A stretch of DNA of 64,000 nt from Streptomyces sp. CB09001 (GTDB lineage Bacteria; Actinomycetota; Actinomycetes; Streptomycetales; Streptomycetaceae): positions 6,377,001 through 6,441,000 of the forward strand of contig NZ_CP026730.1 of NCBI RefSeq assembly GCF_003369795.1. Reading direction: 5' to 3'. The notes under the pieces are model-generated. The model saw nothing but the letters and a program-made list of their open reading frames with translations. It had not been told where the DNA came from and searched no databases. The stretch's first letter is position 1. Each line of letters opens with the position of its first letter. Below are positions 1-8,017 of this stretch, in pieces. Both the position numbers and the translations under genes were made by a program.

Positions 1-394
1 GGATGGCTTCCTCCAGCATCTCCAGCCGTACGTGCGCGGCCGGCCAGGCGTCGCCGAAGATGTGCTCGTTCAGTGCCTCGCCGGTGCCGACGCCCAGCCG
101 GAACCGGCCGTTCGTCATCACCGCGCTGGTCGCCGCGGCCTGCGCCACCACCGCCGGATGGATGCGTACGGTCGGGCAGGTCACCGCGGTCTCGATCGGC
201 AGGGACACGGCGTCGGACAGGGCGCCGATGACCGACCACACGAAGGGGCTCTGGCCCTGTTCGCCGTTCCAGGGGTGGTAGTGGTCGGAGATCCACAGCG
301 CCTGGAATCCGGCCTGCTCGGCCATCCGGGCCTGCTCGATCAGCTCCGCGGGACCGTACTGCTCGCACGAGAGGAAATAGCCGTACTCGGGCAT
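1..394 (-). CDS. F420-dependent LLM-class oxidoreductase (N-terminal part, cut by window edge)
   Basis: The minus strand reads open from an ATG at 394 to the window edge, giving 131 residues starting MPEYGYFLSCEQYGP. The fold is the bacterial-luciferase TIM barrel: an early strand/helix with QARMAEQAGF, the SDHYHPW segment (residues 36-42) and the VGTGEALNEH cofactor-region motif (about 102-111), as in F420-dependent glucose-6-phosphate dehydrogenase-like proteins. It probably moves hydride between coenzyme F420 and an organic substrate in the cytoplasm; the substrate cannot be told. A GGAGG lies about 10 bases before the start. The gene is divergent from the flavoprotein at 578, with 183 bp between them. 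The C-terminal half is outside the window. Family call firm, substrate unknown. Confidence 0.88.
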   Translation of the reverse strand, partial: MPEYGYFLSCEQYGPAELIEQARMAEQAGFQALWISDHYHPWNGEQGQSPFVWSVIGALSDAVSLPIETAVTCPTVRIHPAVVAQAAATSAVMTNGRFRLGVGTGEALNEHIFGDAWPAAHVRLEMLEEAI

Positions 395-577
395 GAGGGG
401 GTGCCTCCGGGCAGGGAGCGGGGGTGGGTCGGGGGCCGGGTACCCGGGCGAGGTGCCGGAAACCGGCGGCCCGGCGGTTCCTCGCGGACGTGCCGCGACT
501 TCCCCGCGGACGTTTGGCCGCCCCGGCCGAGGGGACGCGGAAGGCCCACGAGGTACGCGACAGCCCGGAGGCGAACC

Positions 578-2506
578 GTGAGCCGACCCCGCATCGTGAT
601 CGTCGGTGCCGGCTTCGCCGGGTACCGGACGGCCCGCACCCTGTCCCGGCTCACCCGGCACCAGGCCGACATCACCCTGCTCAACCCGACCGACTACTTC
701 CTCTACCTGCCCCTGCTGCCCCAGGTCGCCGCCGGAATCCTGGAACCGCGCCGGGTCAGCGTGTCCCTGTCGGGCACGCTGCCGCACGTACGGCTCGTGC
801 TCGGCGAGGCCGACGGCATCGACCTCGACGGGCACACCGTGCACTACACGGGCCCGGAGGGCGAGGAGGGCACGCTGCCCTACGACCGGCTGGTACTCGC
901 CGCGGGCAGCGTCAACAAACTGCTGCCCATCCCCGGCGTCGCCGAGCACGCCCACGGCTTCCGCGGGCTGCCGGAGGCGCTCTACCTGCGCGACCACGTG
1001 ACCCGGCAGGTGGAGCTGGCCGCCGCGGCCGACGACCGGGCCGAGTGCGCCGCGCGGTGCACCTTCGTCGTGGTCGGCGCGGGCTACACCGGCACCGAGG
1101 TCGCCGCGCACGGCGCGATGTACACCGACGCGCAGGTCCGCAAGCACCCGATGCGCACCGGCATGCGGCCGCGCTGGATGCTGCTCGACGTGGCGCCCCG
1201 GGTCATGCCCGAGATGGACGAACGGCTCTCCCGCACGGCCGAGCGGGTACTGCGGCAGCGGGGCGTCGACGTGCGGATGGGGACCTCCGTGAAGGAGGCC
1301 ACGCACGACGGGGTCGTACTGACCGACGGGTCCACCGTCGACACCCGCACACTCGTGTGGTGCGTGGGCGTGCGGCCCGACCCGCTGGTGGAGTCCCTGG
1401 GCCTGCCCATGGAGCGCGGCCGGCTGCTCGTCGACCCCCACCTCCAGGTGCCGGGACGGCCCGAGCTGTTCGCCTGCGGTGACGTGGCGGCGGTGCCCGA
1501 CCTGAACCAGCCGGGCCAGTACACGCCGATGACCGCACAGCACGCCTGGCGGCACGGCAAGGTCTGCGCCCACAACGTCGTCGCCTCGCTCGGCCGGGGG
1601 AAACGGCGGGCCTACCGCCACCGGGACATGGGGTTCGTCGTGGACCTCGGCGGCGCGAAGGCCGCGGCCAACCCGCTCGGCGTGCCGATGTCCGGCCCGG
1701 CGGCGGGTGCGGTCACCCGCGGGTACCACCTCGCGGCGATGCCGGGCAACCGCGTGCGGGTCGCCGCCGACTGGCTGCTCGACGCGGTACTGCCCCGCCA
1801 GGCCGTACAGCTGGGTCTCGTACGGTCCTGGTCGGTGCCGCTGGAGTCGTCGTCCCCGGAGGTCGCGCGGGTGCCGGGAGGTCCGGAGCGGACCGGCGAG
1901 AGCGCCGGGGCAGCCGGGCAGCACCCCGACGGCGACGAGGCGAGGAACCGGCCGGGCGGTCAGCCCGCGAACGAGCAGCCGGGCGGCGAGCCCGCGAACG
2001 AGCAGCCGGGCGGTGAGCCTGCGAAGAACCAGCCGCGCGGTGAGCCCGCGAAGAACCAGCCGGGCGGTCAGCCCGCGAACGAGCAGCCGGGCGGTGAGCC
2101 TACGAAGAACCAGCCGGGCGGTGAGCCCGCGAAGAACCAGCCGGGCGGTGAACCGGCCAAGGGCCGGCCCGGTGATGAGCCCGCCGGGAGCCAGTCGCGC
2201 GGTGAGCGGGCGAAGAGGAACCAGTCCGGCTCGCCCCGTGCGTCCGGCAAGCCGCGCCGCGCCGTCGAGGCCGCCGGGCCGCGCCCCGCCCGAGGAGGCT
2301 CGGGCAAGCCGGGCAAGGCCTCCCGCGCCTCCGGCGCGGGCTCCGCCGGGAAGCGGCCCACCGCCCCGTCCGGACCGAGCCGGTCCGCGCGCCCGCCGAC
2401 CGACCCCGGTCCCGAGCCGCCGGCGCACCAGCCGCCCCCCGGACCCGACATCGCCCCCGGCCCCGTCAGGCGCACCGACGGACGTGCCGCGGAAGGAGAC
2501 ACATGA
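578..2506 (+). CDS. NADH dehydrogenase-like FAD flavoprotein with a repeat-rich C-terminal tail
   Basis: A 642-residue pyridine nucleotide-disulfide oxidoreductase of the type II NADH dehydrogenase family. The FAD-binding GAGFAG motif is at residues 10-15, the NAD(P)-binding GAGYTG motif at about 167-172 and the second FAD motif (CGDVAAVPD) near 300. The catalytic core ends near residue 430. The remaining 200 residues are low-complexity, beginning with nine 9-residue repeats of the PGGEPAKNQ type and then a Pro/Arg/Lys/Ser-rich stretch. The start is the GTG at 578, seven bases after a GGAG; the open frame extends upstream to 32, but that part is antisense to the oxidoreductase. Its TGA overlaps the ATG of the transketolase (ATGA), so the two are translationally coupled. 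It probably oxidises NADH at the membrane face; the quinone link is inferred from the family. Confidence 0.88.
   Translation: MSRPRIVIVGAGFAGYRTARTLSRLTRHQADITLLNPTDYFLYLPLLPQVAAGILEPRRVSVSLSGTLPHVRLVLGEADGIDLDGHTVHYTGPEGEEGTLPYDRLVLAAGSVNKLLPIPGVAEHAHGFRGLPEALYLRDHVTRQVELAAAADDRAECAARCTFVVVGAGYTGTEVAAHGAMYTDAQVRKHPMRTGMRPRWMLLDVAPRVMPEMDERLSRTAERVLRQRGVDVRMGTSVKEATHDGVVLTDGSTVDTRTLVWCVGVRPDPLVESLGLPMERGRLLVDPHLQVPGRPELFACGDVAAVPDLNQPGQYTPMTAQHAWRHGKVCAHNVVASLGRGKRRAYRHRDMGFVVDLGGAKAAANPLGVPMSGPAAGAVTRGYHLAAMPGNRVRVAADWLLDAVLPRQAVQLGLVRSWSVPLESSSPEVARVPGGPERTGESAGAAGQHPDGDEARNRPGGQPANEQPGGEPANEQPGGEPAKNQPRGEPAKNQPGGQPANEQPGGEPTKNQPGGEPAKNQPGGEPAKGRPGDEPAGSQSRGERAKRNQSGSPRASGKPRRAVEAAGPRPARGGSGKPGKASRASGAGSAGKRPTAPSGPSRSARPPTDPGPEPPAHQPPPGPDIAPGPVRRTDGRAAEGDT
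1952..2194 (+). repeat. Nine-copy 27-bp tandem repeat coding a 9-residue unit
   Basis: Nine in-frame copies of a 27-bp unit encode PGG(Q/E)PA(N/K)(E/N)Q variants inside the flavoprotein tail. Copies 1 to 8 are near identical; the ninth (PGDEPAGSQ) and the following SRGERAK segment are decayed. The unit is a whole number of codons, so copy-number change would keep the frame. Confidence 0.95.
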
Positions 2507-4350
2507 ACACCGGTGAACTCGTCGACCTCGGACAGCAGTTGCGCGTCGACAGCGTACGGGCGTCCGCCGCCGCGGGTTCCGGGCACCCGACGTCGTCGAT
2601 GTCCGCCGCGGACCTGATGGCCGTACTGCTGGCGAATCACCTCCGCTACGACTTCGAGCGCCCGGCCCACCCCGGCAACGACCGCTTCGTACTCTCCAAG
2701 GGACACGCCTCGCCCCTGCTCTACTCCGCCTTCAAGGCGGCCGGTGCCATCGACGACGAGGAACTGCTCACCTTCCGCAAGCTGGGCAGCCGCCTGGAGG
2801 GACACCCCTCTCCGCAGCGGTTGCCGTGGGTCGAGACGGCCACCGGCTCGCTCGGCCAGGGGCTGCCCGTGGGCGTCGGCATCGCGCTGTGCGGCAAGCG
2901 GCTCGACCACACCGACTACCGCGTGTGGGTGCTGTGCGGCGACAGCGAGATGGCCGAGGGATCGGTGTGGGAGGCCGCCGAGCACGCCGGGCACGAGCAC
3001 CTCGACAACCTCACCGTGATCGTCGACGTCAACCGGCTCGGCCAGCGCGGCCCCACCAGGCACGGCCACGACCTCGACGCCTACGCACGCCGATTCCGGG
3101 CCTTCGAGTGGCACACGATCGAGATCGACGGCCACGACGTCGACGCCGTCGACCGCGCCTACGGCGAGGCCCTGTCCACCAAGGGCCAGCCCACCGCGAT
3201 CATCGCCCGCACCCTCAAGGGCAAGGGCGTCGCGGCCGTGGAGGACCGCGAGGGCCAGCACGGCAAGCCGCTGCCGGAGGCCGAGGAGGCCGTCGCCGAA
3301 CTCGGCGGTCCCCGCGACATCAGGGTGCGGGTGCACGCCCCCGAGGACGCCCGGGCCCTGCACTCGGCGGGCACCGGACAGACCGAGCTGCCCCGATACG
3401 ACCCGGGCGACGAGATCGCCACCCGCAACGCCTTCGGGGAGGCGCTCGCCGCGGTCGGCACCGCGCGCGGGGACGTCGTCGCCCTCGACGGCGAGGTCGG
3501 CGACTCCACGCGGGCCGAGTTCTTCGCCAAGGAACACCCCGAGCGCTACTTCGAGTGCTACATCGCCGAGCAGCAGATGGTCGCCGCCGCGGTGGGGATG
3601 GCGGCCCGCGGCCGGGTGCCGTTCGCCACCACCTTCGCCGCCTTCCTGACCCGCGCCCACGACTTCGTGCGCATGGCCTCGATCAGCGGCTCCGGCATCA
3701 ACCTCGTCGGCTCCCACGCGGGCGTCGCCATCGGCCAGGACGGGCCCAGCCAGATGGGCCTGGAGGACCTTGCCATGATGCGGGCCGTCCACGGCTCGAC
3801 CGTGCTGTACCCGTGCGACGCCAACCAGGCCGCGCGCCTCGTCGCCGAGATGGCCGGCCTGGAGGGCATCCGGTACCTGCGCACCTCGCGCGGTGAGAGC
3901 AAGGTGATCTACGGACCCGACGAGGAGTTCCCCGTCGGCGGCAGCAAGGTGCTGCGCTCCTCCGACTCCGACCGGCTCACCGTCGTCGCGGCCGGCGTCA
4001 CCCTGCACGAGGCGCTCGCCGCGGCCGACGCCCTCGGAGCGGACGGCATCCCGGTCCGGGTGATCGACCTGTACTCGGTCAAGCCCGTCGACCGGGCCAC
4101 CCTGCGCGCGGCGGCCGAGGAGACCGGCTGCCTGGTGACCGTGGAGGACCACCGGCGGGAGGGCGGCATCGGCGACGCCGTACTGGACGCGTTCTGCGAC
4201 GGACGGCCCGTGCCCCGGCTGGTGCGGCTCGCGGTCACGGCGATGCCGGGCTCCGCGACCCCGGCGGAGGAACTCCACGCCGCGGGGATCGACGCCGAGT
4301 CCATCGAGGCGGCCGCCCGGATGCTCGTGGAGCAGGCGATCGTTCCGTGA
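2503..4350 (+). CDS. tkt: Transketolase (615 aa)
   Basis: Complete one-chain transketolase: the thiamine diphosphate-dependent enzyme that moves two-carbon ketol units between sugar phosphates in the pentose phosphate pathway. Visible features are the SGHPTSS segment (residues 26-32), SKGHASP (about 65-71), the GDSE...N diphosphate and metal motif from about residue 146, and the cofactor-activating glutamate in IAEQQM (E356). At 615 residues it matches the shorter actinobacterial and animal-type enzymes rather than the 660-residue E. coli form. The start ATG overlaps the upstream stop (ATGA) and follows GGAAGGAG. Its TGA overlaps the GTG of the polymerase gene (GTGA). It is probably a second, non-essential transketolase, because Streptomyces keep another in the central pentose phosphate cluster; that is known of the group, not seen here. 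Confidence 0.93.
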   Translation: MNTGELVDLGQQLRVDSVRASAAAGSGHPTSSMSAADLMAVLLANHLRYDFERPAHPGNDRFVLSKGHASPLLYSAFKAAGAIDDEELLTFRKLGSRLEGHPSPQRLPWVETATGSLGQGLPVGVGIALCGKRLDHTDYRVWVLCGDSEMAEGSVWEAAEHAGHEHLDNLTVIVDVNRLGQRGPTRHGHDLDAYARRFRAFEWHTIEIDGHDVDAVDRAYGEALSTKGQPTAIIARTLKGKGVAAVEDREGQHGKPLPEAEEAVAELGGPRDIRVRVHAPEDARALHSAGTGQTELPRYDPGDEIATRNAFGEALAAVGTARGDVVALDGEVGDSTRAEFFAKEHPERYFECYIAEQQMVAAAVGMAARGRVPFATTFAAFLTRAHDFVRMASISGSGINLVGSHAGVAIGQDGPSQMGLEDLAMMRAVHGSTVLYPCDANQAARLVAEMAGLEGIRYLRTSRGESKVIYGPDEEFPVGGSKVLRSSDSDRLTVVAAGVTLHEALAAADALGADGIPVRVIDLYSVKPVDRATLRAAAEETGCLVTVEDHRREGGIGDAVLDAFCDGRPVPRLVRLAVTAMPGSATPAEELHAAGIDAESIEAAARMLVEQAIVP

Positions 4351-5300
4351 GCAGGAGCGGCAGCGCCGGCGGCAGCCGCAGCGACGCACGCACCGTGCGG
4401 GCCGGACGGCACACGGTGGAGGTCCACCGGCCGGACAAGGTGCTGTTCCCGGCCGGTGGGAGCGGCACGCAGGAGTACACCAAGGGCGATCTCGTCGACT
4501 ACCACCGTGCCGTCGCCCCGTTCATGCTGCCGCAGTTGCGAGGCCGCCCGCTGATGCTGGAACGGCACCCGGACGGCGTCGACGGACCGCGGTTCATGCA
4601 GAAGAACACCCCGGAGCACTACCCGGAGTGGATCGACCGCGTCGAGGTCGGCAAGGAGGGCGGTACCGTCTGCCACACCGTGTGCGACGACTCCGCCACC
4701 CTCGTGTACCTCGCCGACCAGGCCGCGCTCACCCTGCACCGCTGGCTGTCCCGGACCGGGCGGCTCGACCGGCCCGACCGCATGGTCTTCGACCTCGACC
4801 CGGCCGGAGACGACTTCGAGGCGGTGCGGGCGGCGGCCCGGCTGCTGGCCGAGCTGCTCGACGAGCTGAAGCTGCCCTCGGCACCGATGACCACCGGGTC
4901 CCGGGGGCTGCACGTCGTCGTCCCGCTGGACGGCCGCCAGGACTTCGACGACGTACGGGAGTTCGCGCGGGCCGTCGCCGACGTCCTGGCCGCCGCCCAC
5001 CCCGACCGGCTCACCACCGCCGCCCGCAAGAAGGACCGCGGGGACCGGCTCTACCTCGACATCCAGCGCAACGCCTACGCGCAGACCGCCGTCGCACCCT
5101 TCACCGTCCGCGCCCGCCCTGGCGCTCCCGTGGCCACGCCCATCTCCTGGGACCAGCTGGACGACCCAGCCCTGCACGCCCGCCGCTGGACCGTCGCGGA
5201 CGCCGTCGAGCAGGCCCGCACCAGGCCCTGGGCCGGGATCATGAACCGCCCCCGTGCCCTGGGCCCCGCCCGGCGGCGGCTGAACGCCCTGCGCGGCTGA
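4347..5300 (+). CDS. LigD-type polymerase/primase domain protein
   Basis: A 317-residue stand-alone archaeo-eukaryotic primase-like polymerase of the LigD PolDom family. The metal-binding DLDP motif is at residues 149-152 and the GLHVVVPL segment carries the conserved histidine. Fused LigD proteins of mycobacteria join this domain to nuclease and ligase domains; here it stands alone, as is usual in Streptomyces. It likely fills gaps with ribo- or deoxyribonucleotides during Ku-dependent end joining. The GTG start at 4347 overlaps the transketolase stop. No ku or ligase gene is next to it. The stop codon falls within a small tandem duplication (5280-5330). Confidence 0.9.
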   Translation: MSRSGSAGGSRSDARTVRAGRHTVEVHRPDKVLFPAGGSGTQEYTKGDLVDYHRAVAPFMLPQLRGRPLMLERHPDGVDGPRFMQKNTPEHYPEWIDRVEVGKEGGTVCHTVCDDSATLVYLADQAALTLHRWLSRTGRLDRPDRMVFDLDPAGDDFEAVRAAARLLAELLDELKLPSAPMTTGSRGLHVVVPLDGRQDFDDVREFARAVADVLAAAHPDRLTTAARKKDRGDRLYLDIQRNAYAQTAVAPFTVRARPGAPVATPISWDQLDDPALHARRWTVADAVEQARTRPWAGIMNRPRALGPARRRLNALRG

Positions 5301-5330
5301 ACGCCCTGCGCGCCTGGACGCCTTGCGCGG
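5280..5330 (+). repeat. Three-copy 17-bp tandem repeat at a gene end
   Basis: Three head-to-tail 17-bp copies: the first two differ only in the last base, the third has two further changes. The polymerase stop codon (5298-5300) sits at the junction of copies one and two, so the duplication did not lengthen the protein. It lies about 70 bp before the first gas vesicle gene. Confidence 0.85.
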
Positions 5331-5400
5331 CTGAGCGGGACCGCGCCGCACGGCGAGGTTTGGCGAACACACATGCGGCCACACGGAGGGGGAGGTGGCC

Positions 5401-5766
5401 ATGTCGAACACGAGAAGCACATCCGACTCGCAAGAATCACAACAGAGTTCACGAAAGCCACGTACATCTCAGAAGTCACAGACATCACAGGAGTCGCGCC
5501 GTCCCAAGCCGATGGAGGTTCTGCGCGAGGCGCGCGCCCAGCTCGCGGAGCTCACCGGTATGACCGCCGAGTCCGTGTCGTCCTTCGAGCAGACGGAGGA
5601 GGGCTGGGCACTTGAGGTCGAGGTCCTGGAACTGGAGCGGGTGCCCGACACCATGAGCCTGATGGCGAGCTACCAGGTGGAACTGGACGCCGAGGGACAG
5701 CTCACGGGTTACCGGCGCGCCCGGCGCTACGAGCGCGGTCGGGCCGACCCCCGCGGCAGCCGCTAG
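5401..5766 (+). CDS. gvpO: Gas vesicle protein GvpO
   Basis: 121 residues. The first 37 are Ser/Gln/Thr-rich and low in complexity (SDSQESQQSS and repeats of SQ). The remainder matches the GvpO family: a helical start (PMEVLREARAQLAELTG) followed by the strand-rich core with EEGWALEVEVLELERVPDT and MASYQVELDAEGQLTGYRRARRYERG. GvpO is an accessory protein needed for normal gas vesicle production in haloarchaea; its exact action is unknown. An in-frame GTG at 5395 is possible, but the ATG at 5401 is five bases after GGAGG. It opens the gvp operon and is followed by a 71-base gap before gvpA. Confidence 0.92.
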   Translation: MSNTRSTSDSQESQQSSRKPRTSQKSQTSQESRRPKPMEVLREARAQLAELTGMTAESVSSFEQTEEGWALEVEVLELERVPDTMSLMASYQVELDAEGQLTGYRRARRYERGRADPRGSR

Positions 5767-5837
5767 GCCGGCGCACGGCGCCCGCTCGTACCCGCGAACA
5801 CCATCCACACCACCGACAAGATGGAGGAACTGCAGGC

Positions 5838-6275
5838 ATGACTGTCGTACCGGCACAACAGACCGGCGGCGGAGGCGGCAGCAGCGGCCTTTACGACGTG
5901 CTTGAGCTTGTTCTGGACAGAGGGCTCGTCATCGACGCATTCGTGCGCGTCTCCCTGGTCGGCATCGAGATCCTGAAGATCGACGTCCGTGTCGTCGTCG
6001 CGAGCGTGGACACCTATCTGCGCTTCGCCGAGGCGTGCAACCGGCTCGACCTGGAGGCCGGGCCGCGCAAGGACCCGGGCCTGCCCGACCTGGTCGGCGA
6101 GATGACCGAGTCCGGCGCCCGGGGCAAGTCCAAGGGGGCGCTGTCCGGCGCCGCCGAGACGATCTCCGACGCCTTCAAGCAGGCCCGCGACGACGGCGGC
6201 GCCGAGCGTGAGACGTCCTCGCGTCCGCGGGCCCGCAAGGCCGCGCCCTCGCGCCGGAAGGAGGAGCAGGAGTGA
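5838..6275 (+). CDS. gvpA: Gas vesicle structural protein GvpA with long charged tail
   Basis: Residues 16-72 carry the GvpA core (LYDVLELVLDRGLVIDAFVR, then LVGIEILKIDVRVVVASV), the amphipathic subunit that forms the ribbed gas-permeable wall. Typical GvpA is about 70-80 residues; this one is 145, with about 70 extra residues that are charged and end in a basic run (RPRARKAAPSRRKEE). The tail would project from, or regulate, the shell. AGG-type ribosome binding sequence precedes the ATG. The TGA overlaps the gvpF GTG (GTGA). Family call is firm; whether this or GvpJ/GvpS is the main shell subunit cannot be told from sequence. Confidence 0.93.
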   Translation: MTVVPAQQTGGGGGSSGLYDVLELVLDRGLVIDAFVRVSLVGIEILKIDVRVVVASVDTYLRFAEACNRLDLEAGPRKDPGLPDLVGEMTESGARGKSKGALSGAAETISDAFKQARDDGGAERETSSRPRARKAAPSRRKEEQE

Positions 6276-7045
6276 GTACGTACGTCTACGGCATCACCGC
6301 CGCCACGCATCCCTCGCTTCCCGAGGGCACGGGCGGGGTCGGGGACCCGCCGCGCAAGGTGCGGATCCTCGTGGAGGGCGAGCTGACGGCCGTCGTCAGC
6401 GACGCCCCCGAGGGACTGCGCCCCAAGCGCAGGGAACTGCTCGCCCACCAGAACGTGCTGAGCGAGATCGGCGCCGATGGCTGTGTGCTGCCCATGCGCT
6501 TCGGCAGCATCGCCCCCGACGACAAGGCGGTCACCGGAGTCCTCGCCGAGCGCGCCGAGCACTACGCGGAACGCCTGGGGGCGCTGGACGGCCGCGTCGA
6601 GTACAACGTCAAGGCCAACCACGTCGAAGAGGCCGTACTGCACCACGTGATGGCCGAGAACCCCGAGATCCGCGCCCTCGCCGAGTCCAACAGGCAGGCG
6701 GGCGGCGGGACCTACGAGACGAAGATCCAGCTCGGCGAGATGGTCGCGGCCGCGGTCAAGGGCAAGGAGGCCGAGGACGCCACCGCGCTGGAGCGCGCTC
6801 TGGAGACCGTCGCCGACGCCGTGAGCGTGGGCCCCGAGTCCACCGGCTGGCTGGCCAACGTCTCGTTCCTGGTGAAGCGGGAAGCGGCCGACGAGTTCCT
6901 CGCCGCCGTCGAGGGGGCCCGCGGCCGGCTGCCGCACCTTGAGGTCCGCGTGAACGGCCCGCTGCCGCCGTACAGCTTCGTCGAGCCCGGACCGGCCGAG
7001 CCCGCGGGCACGGCGGCCGGTGGTGCGGACGCCGGAGCGGGGTGA
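6272..7045 (+). CDS. gvpF: Gas vesicle protein GvpF (GvpL/F family)
   Basis: 257 residues of the GvpL/GvpF family, from STYVYGITAA through the central VLPMRFGSIAPDD segment to the C-terminal LEVRVNGPLPPYSFV motif, which is the strongest family signature. GvpF is thought to bind the hydrophobic GvpA monomer and to act in early assembly; it is a minor vesicle component or chaperone. The GTG start overlaps the gvpA stop and gvpG begins four bases after its end. A second family member, gvpL, lies downstream. The last 20 residues are Ala/Gly-rich and probably disordered. Confidence 0.93.
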   Translation: MSTYVYGITAATHPSLPEGTGGVGDPPRKVRILVEGELTAVVSDAPEGLRPKRRELLAHQNVLSEIGADGCVLPMRFGSIAPDDKAVTGVLAERAEHYAERLGALDGRVEYNVKANHVEEAVLHHVMAENPEIRALAESNRQAGGGTYETKIQLGEMVAAAVKGKEAEDATALERALETVADAVSVGPESTGWLANVSFLVKREAADEFLAAVEGARGRLPHLEVRVNGPLPPYSFVEPGPAEPAGTAAGGADAGAG

Positions 7046-7049
7046 CGAC

Positions 7050-7313
7050 ATGGGACTGATCTCGGAGGTCCTGCTGCTGCCGTTCGCACCGGTGCGCGGC
7101 AGCGGCTGGGCCATCAGACAGGTGCTGGAGGAGGCGGAGCGGATCTACTACGACCCCGCCACGGTACGGGCCGAACTTGCCCGCCTGGAGGAGCAGTTGG
7201 AGGCCGGTGAGATCACGGATGAGGAGTTCGACCGACAGGAGGACGAACTTCTGGACCGGCTGGAGATCGCTACGCGCACGAGCGCGGGATTGGGCAACGG
7301 GACGGCACCATGA
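7050..7313 (+). CDS. gvpG: Gas vesicle protein GvpG
   Basis: 87 residues with the GvpG pattern: MGLISEVLLLPFAPVRG, then a mostly helical, acidic body (RAELARLEEQLEAGEITDEE) likely to form a coiled coil. The start is the ATG at 7050, not the in-frame upstream GTG at 7020, because MGLISE is the conserved family N-terminus and a GGAG lies 12 bases before it. The stop overlaps the gvpY ATG. GvpG is an accessory assembly protein present in small amounts; its molecular job is not established. Confidence 0.9.
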   Translation: MGLISEVLLLPFAPVRGSGWAIRQVLEEAERIYYDPATVRAELARLEEQLEAGEITDEEFDRQEDELLDRLEIATRTSAGLGNGTAP

Positions 7314-8017
7314 ATCGAGTGGGACTGGGCCTCGCCATAGGGGCCGGATACCTGCTGGGACGTACGAAGAAGCTGAAACTCGCGGTAGCCGTGGGCACCA
7401 TGGTGGCCGGCAAGAAGCTGAACCTGACCCCGAAGGGCGTCGCCGAACTGGTCTCCGGCCAACTGCAGAACAATCCGCAGTTCAAGGAGATCGGGGACCA
7501 GTTGCGCACGGACCTGCGGGGCGTGGGCAAGGCGGCATCGGGTGCCATGGTCGAGCGGCAGATCGACGCGCTCGCCGACCGGCTGCACGGGCGCACCGCC
7601 GAGGTGCGCGACCAGCTCTCCGGCGTGGCGTCCCGGGCAACCGGCATCGGATCCGACGACTCCGACGACTCCCGTGACTCCGAGGCCTCGGAGGACTCGG
7701 AGCCCAAGGAGTCCCAGGAATCCCGGGAACCCCGAAAACCTCAGGAACCTCAGGAACCTCAGGAATCCGAGGAGCCCGAAGAGCGCGAGGAGCCCGAGGA
7801 GCGGCGCGCACCCCGGCGTGAGCGGCCCGCGAAGAAGGCACCGCCCGAGTCGCGCAGGACGCCCAGGAAGGCGCCCGCGAGGAAGGCCGCCGCCAAGACT
7901 CCCGCGAAGAAGGCCGCGGCCGAGCGAGCCCAGCCCGCCAGGAAGGCGGCCGGAAAGAAGACGGCAGGGGCCAGGAGCGCCGCCGCCCGGCGGTCGAAGG
8001 ACGGTGGTGAGCGATGA
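7310..8017 (+). CDS. gvpY: Gas vesicle accessory protein GvpY (actinobacterial)
   Basis: 235 residues, in the position called gvpY in the streptomycete gvpOAFGYZJLSK clusters. Residues 1-35 form a glycine-rich hydrophobic stretch (GLGLAIGAGYLLG...) then a basic KKLKL segment, suggesting contact with a membrane or the vesicle surface. Residues 40-115 are a helical domain. From about 120 the chain becomes strongly acidic (DDSDDSRDSEASEDSEP, then EP/QEPQ repeats), and the last 60 residues are Lys/Ala/Pro-rich like a histone H1 tail (KKAAAERAQPARKAAGKK). It overlaps gvpG and gvpZ by four bases at each end. No enzymatic motif is visible; function unknown. Confidence 0.82.
   Translation: MNRVGLGLAIGAGYLLGRTKKLKLAVAVGTMVAGKKLNLTPKGVAELVSGQLQNNPQFKEIGDQLRTDLRGVGKAASGAMVERQIDALADRLHGRTAEVRDQLSGVASRATGIGSDDSDDSRDSEASEDSEPKESQESREPRKPQEPQEPQESEEPEEREEPEERRAPRRERPAKKAPPESRRTPRKAPARKAAAKTPAKKAAAERAQPARKAAGKKTAGARSAAARRSKDGGER

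Noticed and set aside
1952..2194. CRISPR array
   Set aside because: The repeats are adjacent without spacers, in frame and coding; no cas genes are present. The same applies to 23586-23767.
2068..4389. Long minus-strand frame opposite the transketolase
   Set aside because: Antisense shadow; the plus-strand transketolase has all catalytic motifs.
5301..5400. SigB-type promoter for the gas vesicle operon
   Set aside because: GTTT at 5358-5361 has no GGGTA-like -10 at the right distance; I could not place a promoter.
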